A stretch of DNA of 46,036 bases from Azospirillum sp. 51_20 (GCA_001917175.1 MNTV01000038.1:1-46036); one strand, 5' to 3'; shown: positions 16,950 to 24,556, counted from the first letter of the stretch. Translations and numbers: made by a program. The notes: generated by a model not told the origin, from the letters alone.

Positions 16950-18503
16950 ATGAAAAAGTTTTTTCTGCGCTGTTTGCTGCCGCTTGTTCTGGCGTTTGCC
17001 GCCGCCGGCGCCGATGCGGCGGTGCGCAAACAGACGCCGCGCAATGCGGTTGAAGTTTCCGCGGTTGAGGACGGCGGGCAGATCCGGGTGAAGCTGAAAA
17101 TCGAACCGCAGAACGGCTGGCAGATATATTCGCACAATCCCGGCGAAGTCGGTTTGCCGACCAAAGTCGAATGGCGGCTTTATGATCATCGGCTGGTGAC
17201 CGAAGAATGGAGCGAAGGCGAAGATATTATTTACGAAGGTTACGGGTTAAACGTCTATCGCCGGCCGGCCTCCTATTCCGCCGTGCTGGACAAGGCGGCG
17301 GGAGAGATGCCGGATCTGGAAATTTCCTGGATGGCCTGCAACGGGGAGTGCGTGCCGGAAAGTCTGGCCTTTAAGCTGACGCCGGAAGTTTTTGCCGCGG
17401 CGCCGGCGGAAACCGTTCCCGGCCTGTTTGCCGTTTCGTCCCTGCCGGGCAAAAATCCTGCCGGTCGTTCGCCCTATGCCGGGGCGGAGAAGACGCAGTC
17501 GTCCGACGGCTGGCTGGAAATTCTGCTGCTGGCGTTTGCCGGAGGAATCGTTCTTAACTTTATGCCCTGCGTTTTTCCGATTTTGTTTATCAAAATTATG
17601 TCGGTAACCGGAGAGAAGGAACGCCGCCGCAATGTCATCGAGGCTTTTCAATATGCGGGCGGGGTGCTTTCCTGCTTTGCCCTGACGGCGGCGCTGCTTT
17701 CCTGGCTGCGGCACCGGGGGGCGGAAATCGGCTGGGGCTTTCAGCTGCAGTCGCCTTATTTCGTCGCTGCGATGGCGCTGTTGTTTCTGCTTTTGGCGCT
17801 GATGTTCTTAAATGTCATCAAAGTCAACTGGAGTTTGAAGTACCTTCCCGCCGGCTCGTTTATGACCGGGCTTTTGGCGGTTCTGATCGCCAGTCCCTGC
17901 ACGGCGCCGTTCATGGGGGCTGCCGTCGGCTGGGCGCTGACGACCGACCGGCCGGCTTATTTTTACTATCCGGTATTTCTGATGCTGGGAGCCGGCTATG
18001 CGCTGCCGTTCTTTCTGGCGGGTATTTATCCCGCGGCGCTGAAGAAGATTTTGCCGCGGCCGGGCCGCTGGATGGAAGTGGTGAAAAAACTGTTTGCCCT
18101 GCCGATGCTTGCAACCTGCGGCTGGCTGCTGTGGGTGTTGTGGAGCGGGGCGGAAACGGTGCCGTCGGCATGGGAGCCTTACCGGCCGGAGAAAGTGGAG
18201 GCCGCGCTTGAAAAAGGCGAGAAGGTTTTGCTCAATTTTACCGCCAAATGGTGCATCACCTGTTTAGTCAACGAAAAGTCGGTGTTGTCGGGGCAGGATT
18301 TTGCCCGCCTGGCCAAAAAGCATAAGGTGCGTCTGTTCAAAGCCGACTGGACCAACCGCAGTCCGGAAATTTCCCGGGCGCTGGCGGCTTTCGGCCGCAG
18401 CAGCATTCCGCTTTACGTGTATTATGACGGAAAGGGAAATTATAAACTGCTGCCGCAGCTGCCGGACCTTGACGATTTCAGGGAAGCTTTCAGCGGCAGA
18501 TGA
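16950..18503 (+). CDS. DsbD/ScsB-like transmembrane thiol-disulfide reductase
   Basis: A 517-residue protein with a signal peptide (residues 1-23) and a periplasmic DsbD-alpha-like domain with CNGEC (Cys130, Cys134). The membrane core contains FMPCVFP (Cys207) and SPCTAPF (Cys317), and a C-terminal thioredoxin domain has WCITC (Cys435, Cys438). This set of three cysteine pairs defines DsbD/ScsB proteins, which pass electrons from cytoplasmic thioredoxin to periplasmic proteins. It is slightly short for the family. It begins immediately after the previous gene and its 3' end overlaps the convergent mnmA gene by 14 bases. Confidence 0.88.
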   Translation: MKKFFLRCLLPLVLAFAAAGADAAVRKQTPRNAVEVSAVEDGGQIRVKLKIEPQNGWQIYSHNPGEVGLPTKVEWRLYDHRLVTEEWSEGEDIIYEGYGLNVYRRPASYSAVLDKAAGEMPDLEISWMACNGECVPESLAFKLTPEVFAAAPAETVPGLFAVSSLPGKNPAGRSPYAGAEKTQSSDGWLEILLLAFAGGIVLNFMPCVFPILFIKIMSVTGEKERRRNVIEAFQYAGGVLSCFALTAALLSWLRHRGAEIGWGFQLQSPYFVAAMALLFLLLALMFLNVIKVNWSLKYLPAGSFMTGLLAVLIASPCTAPFMGAAVGWALTTDRPAYFYYPVFLMLGAGYALPFFLAGIYPAALKKILPRPGRWMEVVKKLFALPMLATCGWLLWVLWSGAETVPSAWEPYRPEKVEAALEKGEKVLLNFTAKWCITCLVNEKSVLSGQDFARLAKKHKVRLFKADWTNRSPEISRALAAFGRSSIPLYVYYDGKGNYKLLPQLPDLDDFREAFSGR

Positions 18504-19560
18504 TGCCGCCGCCCAAAACCGTGTCCCCGTCGTAAAATACGGCGCTTTGGCCGGGCGCTACCGCTTTCTGCATATCGTCGAAGCGGATTTCCGCCTTGTC
18601 TTCGCCGATCATTGACAGCAATGCGGCGGCCGGCGTCTGTGACGAACGGATTTTGACTGTTACCGGCCGCGGCCGGTCAATGCCGGGGATCGAAAGCCAG
18701 CTCAGGTTTTCGCAGGTCAGTGAGGAGCGGAGCGTGTCGCCGTCGTGTCCGAGCACCACTTCCCGCCGTTCGGGGTTGATGCCGATGACATAAAGCGGCC
18801 GTTCGGAAGAAATGCCCATGCCGCGGCGCTGGCCGATGGTATAATTCCAGATTCCCTGATGGCGGCCGAGAACTTTGCCCTCTTTGTCGACAAAGTTCCC
18901 CGGTTCCGGTTCTTTTTGCAAAATATCGTTGATGTCGCCGTTGTAAAAGTCCTGACTGTCCGGCTTGTCGCAGACTTCCAACCCGGCCAGCCGGGCAAAT
19001 TCCCGCACTTCGGCCTTTTGATAACCGCCGAGCGGCAGCAGGATACGGCTGAGCTGTTCCTGACTGAGACGGTAAAGAAAATAAGACTGGTCTTTTTTCG
19101 GATCGACGCCGCGGCGGATGCGCCAACGGCCGGCACCGTCGTCAAAATCGAGACGGGCATAGTGGCCGGTGGCGAATTTGTCAAAGTCAAGGTTGGCTTT
19201 GCGGGCAGCTGCCGGCAAAGCTTCGAATTTGACGACGGCGTTGCACCACACGCAGGGGTTGGGCGTGCGGCCGGCGGTGTATTCCTGTTTAAAATTGTGC
19301 AGCACGATCCGTTTGTATTCTTCCGCGCAGTCGAAAACATAATAGGGAATATCCAGTTCGCGGCAGATTTTGCGGGCGGATTCCACATCCTTTTCCTCAT
19401 GCGGGCTGAAGCAGGAATCGGCCGAAGCACTGCCGCGGAAGTTGGTGTTTTTGTCCCAGATGGACATGGTGGCGCCGATCACTTCGTGACCGTCACGTTT
19501 CAAAAGATAGGCTGTTGCCGCGGAATCTACGCCGCCGCTTAATCCGACTAAAATTTTCAT
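18490..19560 (-). CDS. mnmA: tRNA-specific 2-thiouridylase MnmA, variant Cys pattern
   Basis: A 356-residue enzyme with the PP-loop SGGVDS (residues 8-13), the RTPNPCVWCN motif (Cys103, Cys106), the ATGHYARL segment and YTIGQRRGMGI. It thiolates position 2 of the wobble uridine in tRNAs for Lys, Glu and Gln. The place where well-studied MnmA proteins have the second catalytic cysteine (usually DSQxICF) reads DSQDFYNGD here, with no cysteine. Other cysteines near it are Cys50, Cys66, Cys78 and Cys197. An N-terminal extension up to 19797 lacks family similarity and is not used. Confidence 0.9.
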   Translation of the reverse strand: MKILVGLSGGVDSAATAYLLKRDGHEVIGATMSIWDKNTNFRGSASADSCFSPHEEKDVESARKICRELDIPYYVFDCAEEYKRIVLHNFKQEYTAGRTPNPCVWCNAVVKFEALPAAARKANLDFDKFATGHYARLDFDDGAGRWRIRRGVDPKKDQSYFLYRLSQEQLSRILLPLGGYQKAEVREFARLAGLEVCDKPDSQDFYNGDINDILQKEPEPGNFVDKEGKVLGRHQGIWNYTIGQRRGMGISSERPLYVIGINPERREVVLGHDGDTLRSSLTCENLSWLSIPGIDRPRPVTVKIRSSQTPAAALLSMIGEDKAEIRFDDMQKAVAPGQSAVFYDGDTVLGGGIICR

Positions 19561-19696
19561 CCGTTGTTCCTGACCGTTGGCGTTTGTCTGCCCGATTATG
19601 TCCGTTAAATTTGTCGGAATCAAGATTTTTTTGCCGGAATGTAAAAAATGCGGAAAACCGGCCGGCGGTTTGTTCTCCGTGTCGAGTAAAATCAAA

Positions 19697-19725
19697 TTGA
19701 CAAAATTGCCGCGTCCGGGTATATT
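19697..19725 (+). promoter_or_regulatory. Strong predicted sigma-70 promoter for the macro-domain gene
   Basis: A consensus -35 TTGACA at 19697-19702 and a -10 TATATT at 19720-19725 have 17-base spacing. They lie about 38 bases upstream of the ATG at 19763. This is among the best promoter matches in the window. Confidence 0.7.
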
Positions 19726-19762
19726 GAAGCGATTTAAAATTATTAACTTAATCATTGGGAAT

Positions 19763-20359
19763 ATGAAAAAAATTTCTGTAGAAATCGTGCAAGGCAATGT
19801 TTTGAGCGTGGACGCAAAGGGTTTTGTCGTTCCTCAGTTTGCCGATAAAATGTCGTTGACCGGCGTGTCCGGCATCTTAAGTCAGAACGGTCATTTTTGC
19901 GGTATCCGCGATTATGCCGTCGTTGCCCGCCAGAGACGGCTGCCTTTCGGTTATTCTTTCGTTACCGACGGCCGCGACGGTGTCAAGATGCTCAACGTTT
20001 CCCTTTTGGGCGTGTCTGCTCCGGACGCTTTCGGCATGGTGCAGCTTTCGACTTTTGCCGCTTTGGCCGAAGCCGAAAAAAATGGTCTTGACAGGATCGT
20101 TATGCCCGCTCTCGGAACCGGCAAAAGCGGCAGTCTGAGTTTTACCCGGTCGGCCAAGGCGATGCTTTCGGCAATCGAAAGTTACGCCCCGCTGGCGCAG
20201 GGATTTTTGAAAAACGTGACGATTTGCATTTTCAAGGGTGACAAGGCTTTCCGGGATTATAAAAACGTGGCCGGAAAGAAAAGTTACCGCGCTTACGTCA
20301 ACGACGAGCTGGAAATATGGAACGAGGTCAACCGCCGCAGTCTGATGAGGAATGCCTGA
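19763..20359 (+). CDS. Macro-domain-like protein (putative ADP-ribose binding/hydrolysis)
   Basis: A 198-residue protein starting MKKISVEIVQGNVLSVDAKGFVVPQF, the beta-strand and loop expected at the start of a macro domain. Further on it has GLDRIVMPALGTGKSGSLSFTRSAKAMLSAIE, the glycine-rich phosphate-binding loop and following helix. Macro domains bind or remove ADP-ribose and related nucleotides. The usual Asn-Ala-Ala-Asn motif is absent (VPQFADK instead), so the specific activity is uncertain. It has its own promoter, and queH follows after 115 bases. Confidence 0.65.
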   Translation: MKKISVEIVQGNVLSVDAKGFVVPQFADKMSLTGVSGILSQNGHFCGIRDYAVVARQRRLPFGYSFVTDGRDGVKMLNVSLLGVSAPDAFGMVQLSTFAALAEAEKNGLDRIVMPALGTGKSGSLSFTRSAKAMLSAIESYAPLAQGFLKNVTICIFKGDKAFRDYKNVAGKKSYRAYVNDELEIWNEVNRRSLMRNA

Positions 20360-20474
20360 GCCGTTGATCCGATGTTTTGCAAACAGGCCCGGACAGCATT
20401 ATGCTGACCGGGCTTGTTGCATTTTGCGAAATTTGTGCTATAAAACCGAAAAACGGTGCGAAAGGTGTAAAAGA

Positions 20475-21035
20475 ATGAAAATATTGCTGTTGTCCTGCTG
20501 TGCGCCCTGTTGCTGTGCGGTGATCGAAAAAATGGCGCGGGACGGGTATGATTTTGCGGTGGCGTTTTATAATCCGAATATCGTGCCGGCGGCCGAATAT
20601 GAAAAAAGAAGAGAAGAAAACCGGCGTTTGTGCGAAGGACGGAAAATTCCGTTTATTGAACTGGAATATGACAACGAACGTTGGCGCAACCTGATAAAGG
20701 GGCTGGAAAACGAACCCGAACGGGGCCGCCGCTGCGACGTGTGCTTTTACATGCGGTTAAAGCGGGTTATGGAATACGCAAGGGAGAACGGTTTTGACGC
20801 GGTGGCGTCCGTGTTGGGCGTTTCCCGCTATAAGGATCTGGCGCAGGTGAACCGTGCGGCGCAGAAGGCTTCGGCGGAATGCGGGGTGCTGTATGTCGAA
20901 ATCGAAGGGCGCAAGGGCGGCATGCAGGATCGGCGGCAGCTGCTGATCCGCGAATTGGGGCTTTATGCCCAGGATTACTGCGGCTGTAAACCCCGGGTGC
21001 GGGAAACGGCGGATAAAAAAACACCGGAACTGTGA
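20475..21035 (+). CDS. queH: Epoxyqueuosine reductase QueH
   Basis: A 186-residue protein with the start ILLLSCCAPCCCAVIE, a mid RRCDVCFYMRLKR motif and a C-terminal YCGCKPR: the cysteine sets of the QueH (DUF208) family, which bind a 4Fe-4S cluster and a non-heme iron. It performs the last step of queuosine synthesis, epoxyqueuosine to queuosine in tRNA, in place of the cobalamin-dependent QueG. VASVLGVSRYKDLAQVNRA is also typical. The ATG at 20475 follows aaaggtgtaaaaga. Its stop codon lies inside the loop of the terminator. Confidence 0.92.
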   Translation: MKILLLSCCAPCCCAVIEKMARDGYDFAVAFYNPNIVPAAEYEKRREENRRLCEGRKIPFIELEYDNERWRNLIKGLENEPERGRRCDVCFYMRLKRVMEYARENGFDAVASVLGVSRYKDLAQVNRAAQKASAECGVLYVEIEGRKGGMQDRRQLLIRELGLYAQDYCGCKPRVRETADKKTPEL

Positions 21036-21051
21036 AAAGTCCGGTGTTTTT
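21016..21051 (+). terminator. Bidirectional terminator between queH and the convergent gene
   Basis: A stem AAAAACACCGGA (to 21028) pairs with TCCGGTGTTTTT (21040-21051), with T-runs on both strands. It overlaps the last codons of queH and ends 14 bases before the end of the minus-strand gene at 21065. Confidence 0.85.
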
Positions 21052-21064
21052 GAGGCAGGATGCG

Positions 21065-21745
21065 CTAAAGGCCGCTCAGCAGGAGCATTTTGTCTTCTTC
21101 CAGCATTTGCGTCGAAAAGCGCTTGCAAATGTCATAATAACGGCCGGCGGATCCGACGGCGATGTCGTTGGTCAGGTGCATTCGGGCGGTGCGATTGATC
21201 CATTCGACCCATTCGCTTTGAGCGCGGCGTCCGGCCGTCAGGTCGACCAGACAGTACGGCGGCAGTTTTTCCAGCACTTCGTCAACGCCGCGGTCAATCA
21301 GGCGCGCGTAATGTCCGACCGAAGAATCCTGGATATAGTCGGCAATGCTTTTTTCGCCGAGAGCCGTCCAGATTTTTGTCCGTTGCCCGGCCGGGCGTTT
21401 TTCCCATTTCCCGTTATTGGAACGGTGTTCGGGAATGAGTACGAACAGACGTTCGACGTCGGGCTGTGAAACGGTAAGTATCCGCCGGCTCCAGCCGCAG
21501 ACGATTTTAAAATTACGAAACGCTTCAAACAGGCCGCAGCTTTCCTTTTCCACGCTGTTGAGGCAGACGAACAAAAGGTTGATCAGGGCTTTGTCGTTAA
21601 TTCCGTGATGTTTAATTCCGTCGAGTTTTCTTTCCGTCAGTTCAAAATAGCGGGTGAGGTAATAGTCAAAAAGGACAAGACGATACAAGCGGTAGGCTTC
21701 TTCCCTGTTGCCCCATTTTTGGATGATTTCATCAATTTTGTTCAT
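21065..21745 (-). CDS. Uncharacterised 226-residue protein
   Basis: No family was recognised. The protein is soluble and largely helical, without signal peptide or membrane segments. Notable patches are ESCGLFEAFRNFKIVCGWSRR near residue 70, RPAGQRTKIWTALGEK near 118 and PPYCLVDLTAGRRAQSEWVEWINRTARMHL near 162. Codon usage and GC are like the neighbours, so it appears native. It is convergent with queH and its upstream side faces the CAU tRNA. Confidence 0.65.
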   Translation of the reverse strand: MNKIDEIIQKWGNREEAYRLYRLVLFDYYLTRYFELTERKLDGIKHHGINDKALINLLFVCLNSVEKESCGLFEAFRNFKIVCGWSRRILTVSQPDVERLFVLIPEHRSNNGKWEKRPAGQRTKIWTALGEKSIADYIQDSSVGHYARLIDRGVDEVLEKLPPYCLVDLTAGRRAQSEWVEWINRTARMHLTNDIAVGSAGRYYDICKRFSTQMLEEDKMLLLSGL

Positions 21746-21883
21746 GATAATATAATTAAAAGTTAAACATAATCCGTATGTAAAGCAGTGAAATTGTAGT
21801 GTAAAGCAGAAGGGAAGTCAATTCTTTTCGGCGCGGTTTCCGCATTTCCCGCGGCGCGGATCGGCGGGGTGCCCAAAAAGCGC

Positions 21884-21912
21884 TTGACTTCGGAGAATAT
21901 TTGGCCTATTTT
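21884..21912 (+). promoter_or_regulatory. Predicted promoter of the CAU tRNA
   Basis: A -35 TTGACT at 21884-21889 and a -10 TATTTT at 21907-21912 are spaced by 17 bases. The -10 box ends 19 bases before the tRNA. Confidence 0.55.
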
Positions 21913-21931
21913 TTAACCGTTTTCAGATGCC

Positions 21932-22008
21932 GGGCCCTTAGCTCAGTTGGTTAGAGCAGGCCGCTCATAACGGTCTGGTCGCCTGTTCGAGTCAGGCAGG
22001 GCCCACCA
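21932..22008 (+). tRNA. tRNA with CAU anticodon, probably tRNA-Ile2 (lysidine type)
   Basis: A 77-base cloverleaf: acceptor GGGCCCT/AGGGCCC, D-arm GCTC/GAGC, anticodon stem GGCCG/CGGTC with CAT, T-arm GCCTG/CAGGC, and encoded CCA (22006-22008). The overall sequence (TTAGCTCAG, GAGCAGGC, CTCATAA, TGGTCGC) resembles bacterial tRNA-Ile2, whose CAU is converted by TilS to read AUA. Elongator tRNA-Met is the alternative. Its 3' end is reused in the repeats downstream. Confidence 0.9.
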
Positions 22009-22046
22009 TAGTTGACAGCTCCTATCACGGGAGCTGTTTTTCTTTT
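22001..22046 (+). repeat. Copy 1 of tRNA-end/terminator repeat (intact copy)
   Basis: It comprises the last eight tRNA bases GCCCACCA, TAGTTGAC and a terminator stem ACAGCTCC/GGAGCTGT with T-run. Two degenerate copies follow at 23285-23330 and 24415-24461; nearly all differences are transitions and several are compensated within the stem. As the tRNA terminator it has an ordinary function. As a repeat it marks the left end of the AT-rich segment. Confidence 0.75.
22014..22046 (+). terminator. Terminator of the CAU tRNA
   Basis: An 8-base stem ACAGCTCC paired with GGAGCTGT and a short loop (tatcacg) is followed by TTTTTCTTTT. Confidence 0.85.
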
Positions 22047-22067
22047 ATAAATCAATAGGTTAGATGA

Positions 22068-22117
22068 GTTCGGATGTTCGTTTTTTGAAAAACATTATTT
22101 TTTTGAAATATCCGAAC
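22068..22117 (+). repeat. Inverted repeat GTTCGGAT/ATCCGAAC, module copy 1
   Basis: GTTCGGAT at 22068-22075 pairs with ATCCGAAC at 22110-22117 across an A/T-rich spacer. The same arms recur after repeat copy 2 (23352-23402), at a similar distance from the terminator-like stem. Together they form a two-hairpin unit upstream of each AT-rich gene. Confidence 0.6.
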
Positions 22118-22309
22118 TATTTTTTATCAATATTTATATTTTTCAAATGGTTAATAAGGTTTATCATTTAGATACTTTGGGGAACGGATAAAGATAATAG
22201 TTGTTATTTTTAAAAGAACAAGATGTTTAAAAGGTGTAAATGCTGCTTGTTTTTAATAGGACAGCCATATATCATATTTAAATACTTAAATGGACTATAA
22301 GAGGCGGAA

Positions 22310-23128
22310 ATGAAAAAAATTCACGTTGTGCTGTTTTTATTTATTTTAACTGCTTGCATAGGACAAGAACCTTCCCGAGAAAATTGGCTGAAAAATTCTG
22401 CAAATGAAATAATTTATGTGCAGGTTGAGGGGTATGAACATAGAAGAAATAAAAAAATAGCTTTTATTCAGCATGGTTTGGCGTCTAATCTTGAACATTC
22501 TGCGGTACAGACAGCTAAAAAAGCATTTCTAGATAATGGATATTTGGTTATTATCTTTGACAGTCGCTATTCTATGGGTAAAAGTGATGGCGAGGTTATT
22601 AATGTTCGATTAGCAACTTTCAAAAAAGATTTGGAAACAGTGATTAACTGGGCTAAAAAACAGAATTTTTATCGTGAACCGTTTATCTTGGCCGGTCATT
22701 CTTTAGGAGGGGCGTCAGTTTTACAATATTCGGCAGAAAACGCGTCTGTGATTGATGCTGTAATTCCAATAACTCCGGTTGTCAGCGGAGTGACATGGGA
22801 AAATAGCTGTATGTTTTATATGCCAGATTTTTGTAAAGACTGGAAGAAAAAAGGTTTTTATAATTATCAAACAGTTGTCTTACCTTATACTGTTGTTGAA
22901 GAGGCTAAGAACTATGATGCTCTCCGTTTAGCAAAAGATATTAAAGCAAGGGTTTTGCTGATTACGGCTGAAGATGATCATATTATTGCCCCCCAGGATG
23001 TTAAAGCTCTTTATCAGGCGCTTGAAACAAAAAAATCTTTAGGTATTGTTTCGGAAGGCGGACATAATTTTACAACTGAACGAAGCCGACAGGAGTTGTA
23101 TAATTCTATAGCCGCATTTTTATCATAA
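22310..23128 (+). CDS. Alpha/beta-hydrolase lipoprotein in AT-rich segment
   Basis: A 272-residue protein preceded by an AGAGGCGGAA ribosome site. It has a lipoprotein signal with lipobox LTAC (Cys16). The hydrolase fold shows HGLASN, the nucleophile elbow GHSLGG (Ser131), a likely acid in TAEDDHIIAP and a histidine in EGGHNF. It would be a cell-envelope esterase or peptidase-like hydrolase of unknown substrate. The gene is clearly more AT-rich than the chromosome around it and lies between two copies of the tRNA-end repeat, so it was probably acquired horizontally. Confidence 0.8.
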   Translation: MKKIHVVLFLFILTACIGQEPSRENWLKNSANEIIYVQVEGYEHRRNKKIAFIQHGLASNLEHSAVQTAKKAFLDNGYLVIIFDSRYSMGKSDGEVINVRLATFKKDLETVINWAKKQNFYREPFILAGHSLGGASVLQYSAENASVIDAVIPITPVVSGVTWENSCMFYMPDFCKDWKKKGFYNYQTVVLPYTVVEEAKNYDALRLAKDIKARVLLITAEDDHIIAPQDVKALYQALETKKSLGIVSEGGHNFTTERSRQELYNSIAAFLS

Positions 23129-23206
23129 AACAATAAGCGATATTTTCAATCTAATAACCTTAAGGACAAGATGTTCTTTTTGTTAAAAGTGATAAATAAT
23201 CAGGTT

Positions 23207-23284
23207 GTGAATTGCCAGTTAAGCCCCACCACTTTATAAATGCCGGAATGTGCAATTCCGACATTTCTCCATGTTTCTGTCTTT
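23207..23284 (+). repeat. Left extension of repeat copy 2 with inserted hairpin
   Basis: GTGAATTGCC-A-G-TT-AAGCCCC at 23207-23227 matches 18 of 21 bases with 24399-24419, the differences being transitions. In copy 2 about 57 bases separate it from the rest of the repeat. That insert holds a hairpin (TGCCGGAAT/ATTCCGACA), partly complementary, around 23239-23266. Confidence 0.5.
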
Positions 23285-23330
23285 GCCCGCCGTAATTGAC
23301 GGTTCCTGTCACTGGAACTGTTTTCCTTTT
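23285..23330 (+). repeat. Copy 2 of tRNA-end/terminator repeat (degenerate)
   Basis: It reads GCCCGCCGTAATTGAC then ACGGTTCC/GGAACTGT stem and TTTTCCTTTT, aligning along its whole length to 22001-22046. The tRNA body is absent. It separates the hydrolase gene from the acetyltransferase gene and may also terminate transcription. Confidence 0.65.
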
Positions 23331-23351
23331 AAAAATCAAACAGTTGACGTG

Positions 23352-23402
23352 GTTCGGATGTTGTAAATTTCAAAATCATATTTGGGGAGAAGTTTTCCGA
23401 AC
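23352..23402 (+). repeat. Inverted repeat GTTCGGA/TCCGAAC, module copy 2
   Basis: GTTCGGA at 23352-23358 pairs with TCCGAAC at 23396-23402. This matches the pair at 22068-22117 in arms and spacing while the spacer differs, suggesting conservation of structure rather than sequence. Confidence 0.55.
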
Positions 23403-23501
23403 TCGTTTGTTTATATTTTTTTGTTTTTTAACGGGTTGTTTTTTTATTTTTTTTACATAAACTATCTTGTAATAATACATTGAATTGTTGGGGAAAAGAA
23501 C

Positions 23502-24389
23502 ATGGCGGAAATTGCGGATGGAATTAGAATTGTGGAACCTGTCCAAGAGCATTTTGAAAGCTATCAAAAAGCTTGCGAGAAAATGCGGGCGTATTTATCG
23601 GATGAAACAATAAATGATCCTGTCGGCAAAAGGGAAAGCAAAGGTTTTATATTTGCCATGGATAGTTTCCGAGTTGGCAGTCAAGAAGAATTTACCGCCA
23701 AGATCGTAGACTTTTATAAAAATAAGAGGGAATGCGAAGCGACAGGACAGCCTTTAAACAGGAGAAACGGCCCGGAGCTTTTTTATTTTGTAGTCAAAGG
23801 TGATGAAATAATAGGGTCGGTAAATGCACGTCCGCAACCGATGGATGTGTTTGATGTTGAAAATGGACTGAAAACTTGTGAAAAGTGGCATAAGTTTTCT
23901 GCCGAAACGGGAGTAAGGGTAACAACGTCTACGGTGCTGTTGCATGAACATAAGGGTAAAGGTTATGCCGGCGAAATAAAAAAGCAATTGTTTGATAAAC
24001 TGCATGAGCAAGGGATTGACGAGGTTGCGGCAACTGCCGAAGCCGATAATGAACGCTCAAATAAAGCTCAAAATAAGCTTGTTGAGAATTACGGAGGATA
24101 TTCCTATAGTTTCAGCGGTTTAAACCCGGAAACAGGAAGAGTCATTAATTATAATCGTTATGTTGTAAATACCGACACTTCCGGAAGGTCAAAAGATTTA
24201 TATAAAAACAATCATCATAATCGGATCACTCCAGGGCAACAAAATAAAGATAATAACCTGGCAGATAGAATCAAAAGATTAAGAGAACTTTCTGCCTCAA
24301 CGCAAGTTCCTTATAAGCCGCAGCCAATATCAAAAGAGAATCTGCATGGTTTACGTTATGTTCCAAATTTTGATAAAGGCAGTCGGTAA
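23502..24389 (+). CDS. GNAT acetyltransferase with polar C-terminal extension, in AT-rich segment
   Basis: A 295-residue protein. The GNAT core is visible at about residues 85-205: LFYFVVKGDEIIGSVNARP, VTTSTVLLHEHKGKGYAGEIKKQLFDKLHEQG (the acetyl-CoA pyrophosphate loop) and ATAEADNERSNKAQNKLVENYGG. The N-terminal ~60 residues and the Asn/Lys-rich last ~75 residues are outside the usual domain. Substrate is unknown. Like its neighbour it is AT-rich and bracketed by degenerate tRNA-end repeats. The ATG follows ggggaaaagaac. Confidence 0.75.
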   Translation: MAEIADGIRIVEPVQEHFESYQKACEKMRAYLSDETINDPVGKRESKGFIFAMDSFRVGSQEEFTAKIVDFYKNKRECEATGQPLNRRNGPELFYFVVKGDEIIGSVNARPQPMDVFDVENGLKTCEKWHKFSAETGVRVTTSTVLLHEHKGKGYAGEIKKQLFDKLHEQGIDEVAATAEADNERSNKAQNKLVENYGGYSYSFSGLNPETGRVINYNRYVVNTDTSGRSKDLYKNNHHNRITPGQQNKDNNLADRIKRLRELSASTQVPYKPQPISKENLHGLRYVPNFDKGSR

Positions 24390-24398
24390 TGTTAATTC

Positions 24399-24461
24399 GT
24401 GAATTGCCGGCCAAGCCCCGTCATAATTGACGGCTTCCGTTACGGGAGCCGTTTTTCTTTT
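24399..24461 (+). repeat. Copy 3 of tRNA-end/terminator repeat (right boundary)
   Basis: GTGAATTGCCGGCCAAGCCCC is followed without insertion by GTCATAATTGAC and the stem ACGGCTTCC/GGGAGCCGT with TTTTTCTTTT. Over 41 aligned bases, 33 match copy 1 and all eight differences are transitions. Base composition returns to the chromosomal level right after it, so this looks like the right boundary of the segment. Confidence 0.65.
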
Positions 24462-24556
24462 CTGCCGGAGGCGGTTGCCGGCGTGATGCAAAAAAAATCG
24501 GCACTTGTAAAGTTGTCGGATAAATGTATTATGTTTTTTTAGGGAGAAATGGCAAA

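Noticed and set aside
16146..17189. In-frame N-terminal extension of apbE
   Set aside because: It runs antisense through the CDP-alcohol transferase gene, has no family similarity, and a good signal-anchor start exists at 16145.
21932..22008. Elongator tRNA-Met assignment for the CAU tRNA
   Set aside because: The arms resemble bacterial tRNA-Ile2 more closely; kept as an alternative because the anticodon alone cannot decide.
22001..24461. CRISPR array reading of the three spaced repeats
   Set aside because: Repeats are degenerate, only three, and spaced by over 1 kb with genes between; no cas genes and no short regular spacers anywhere in the window.
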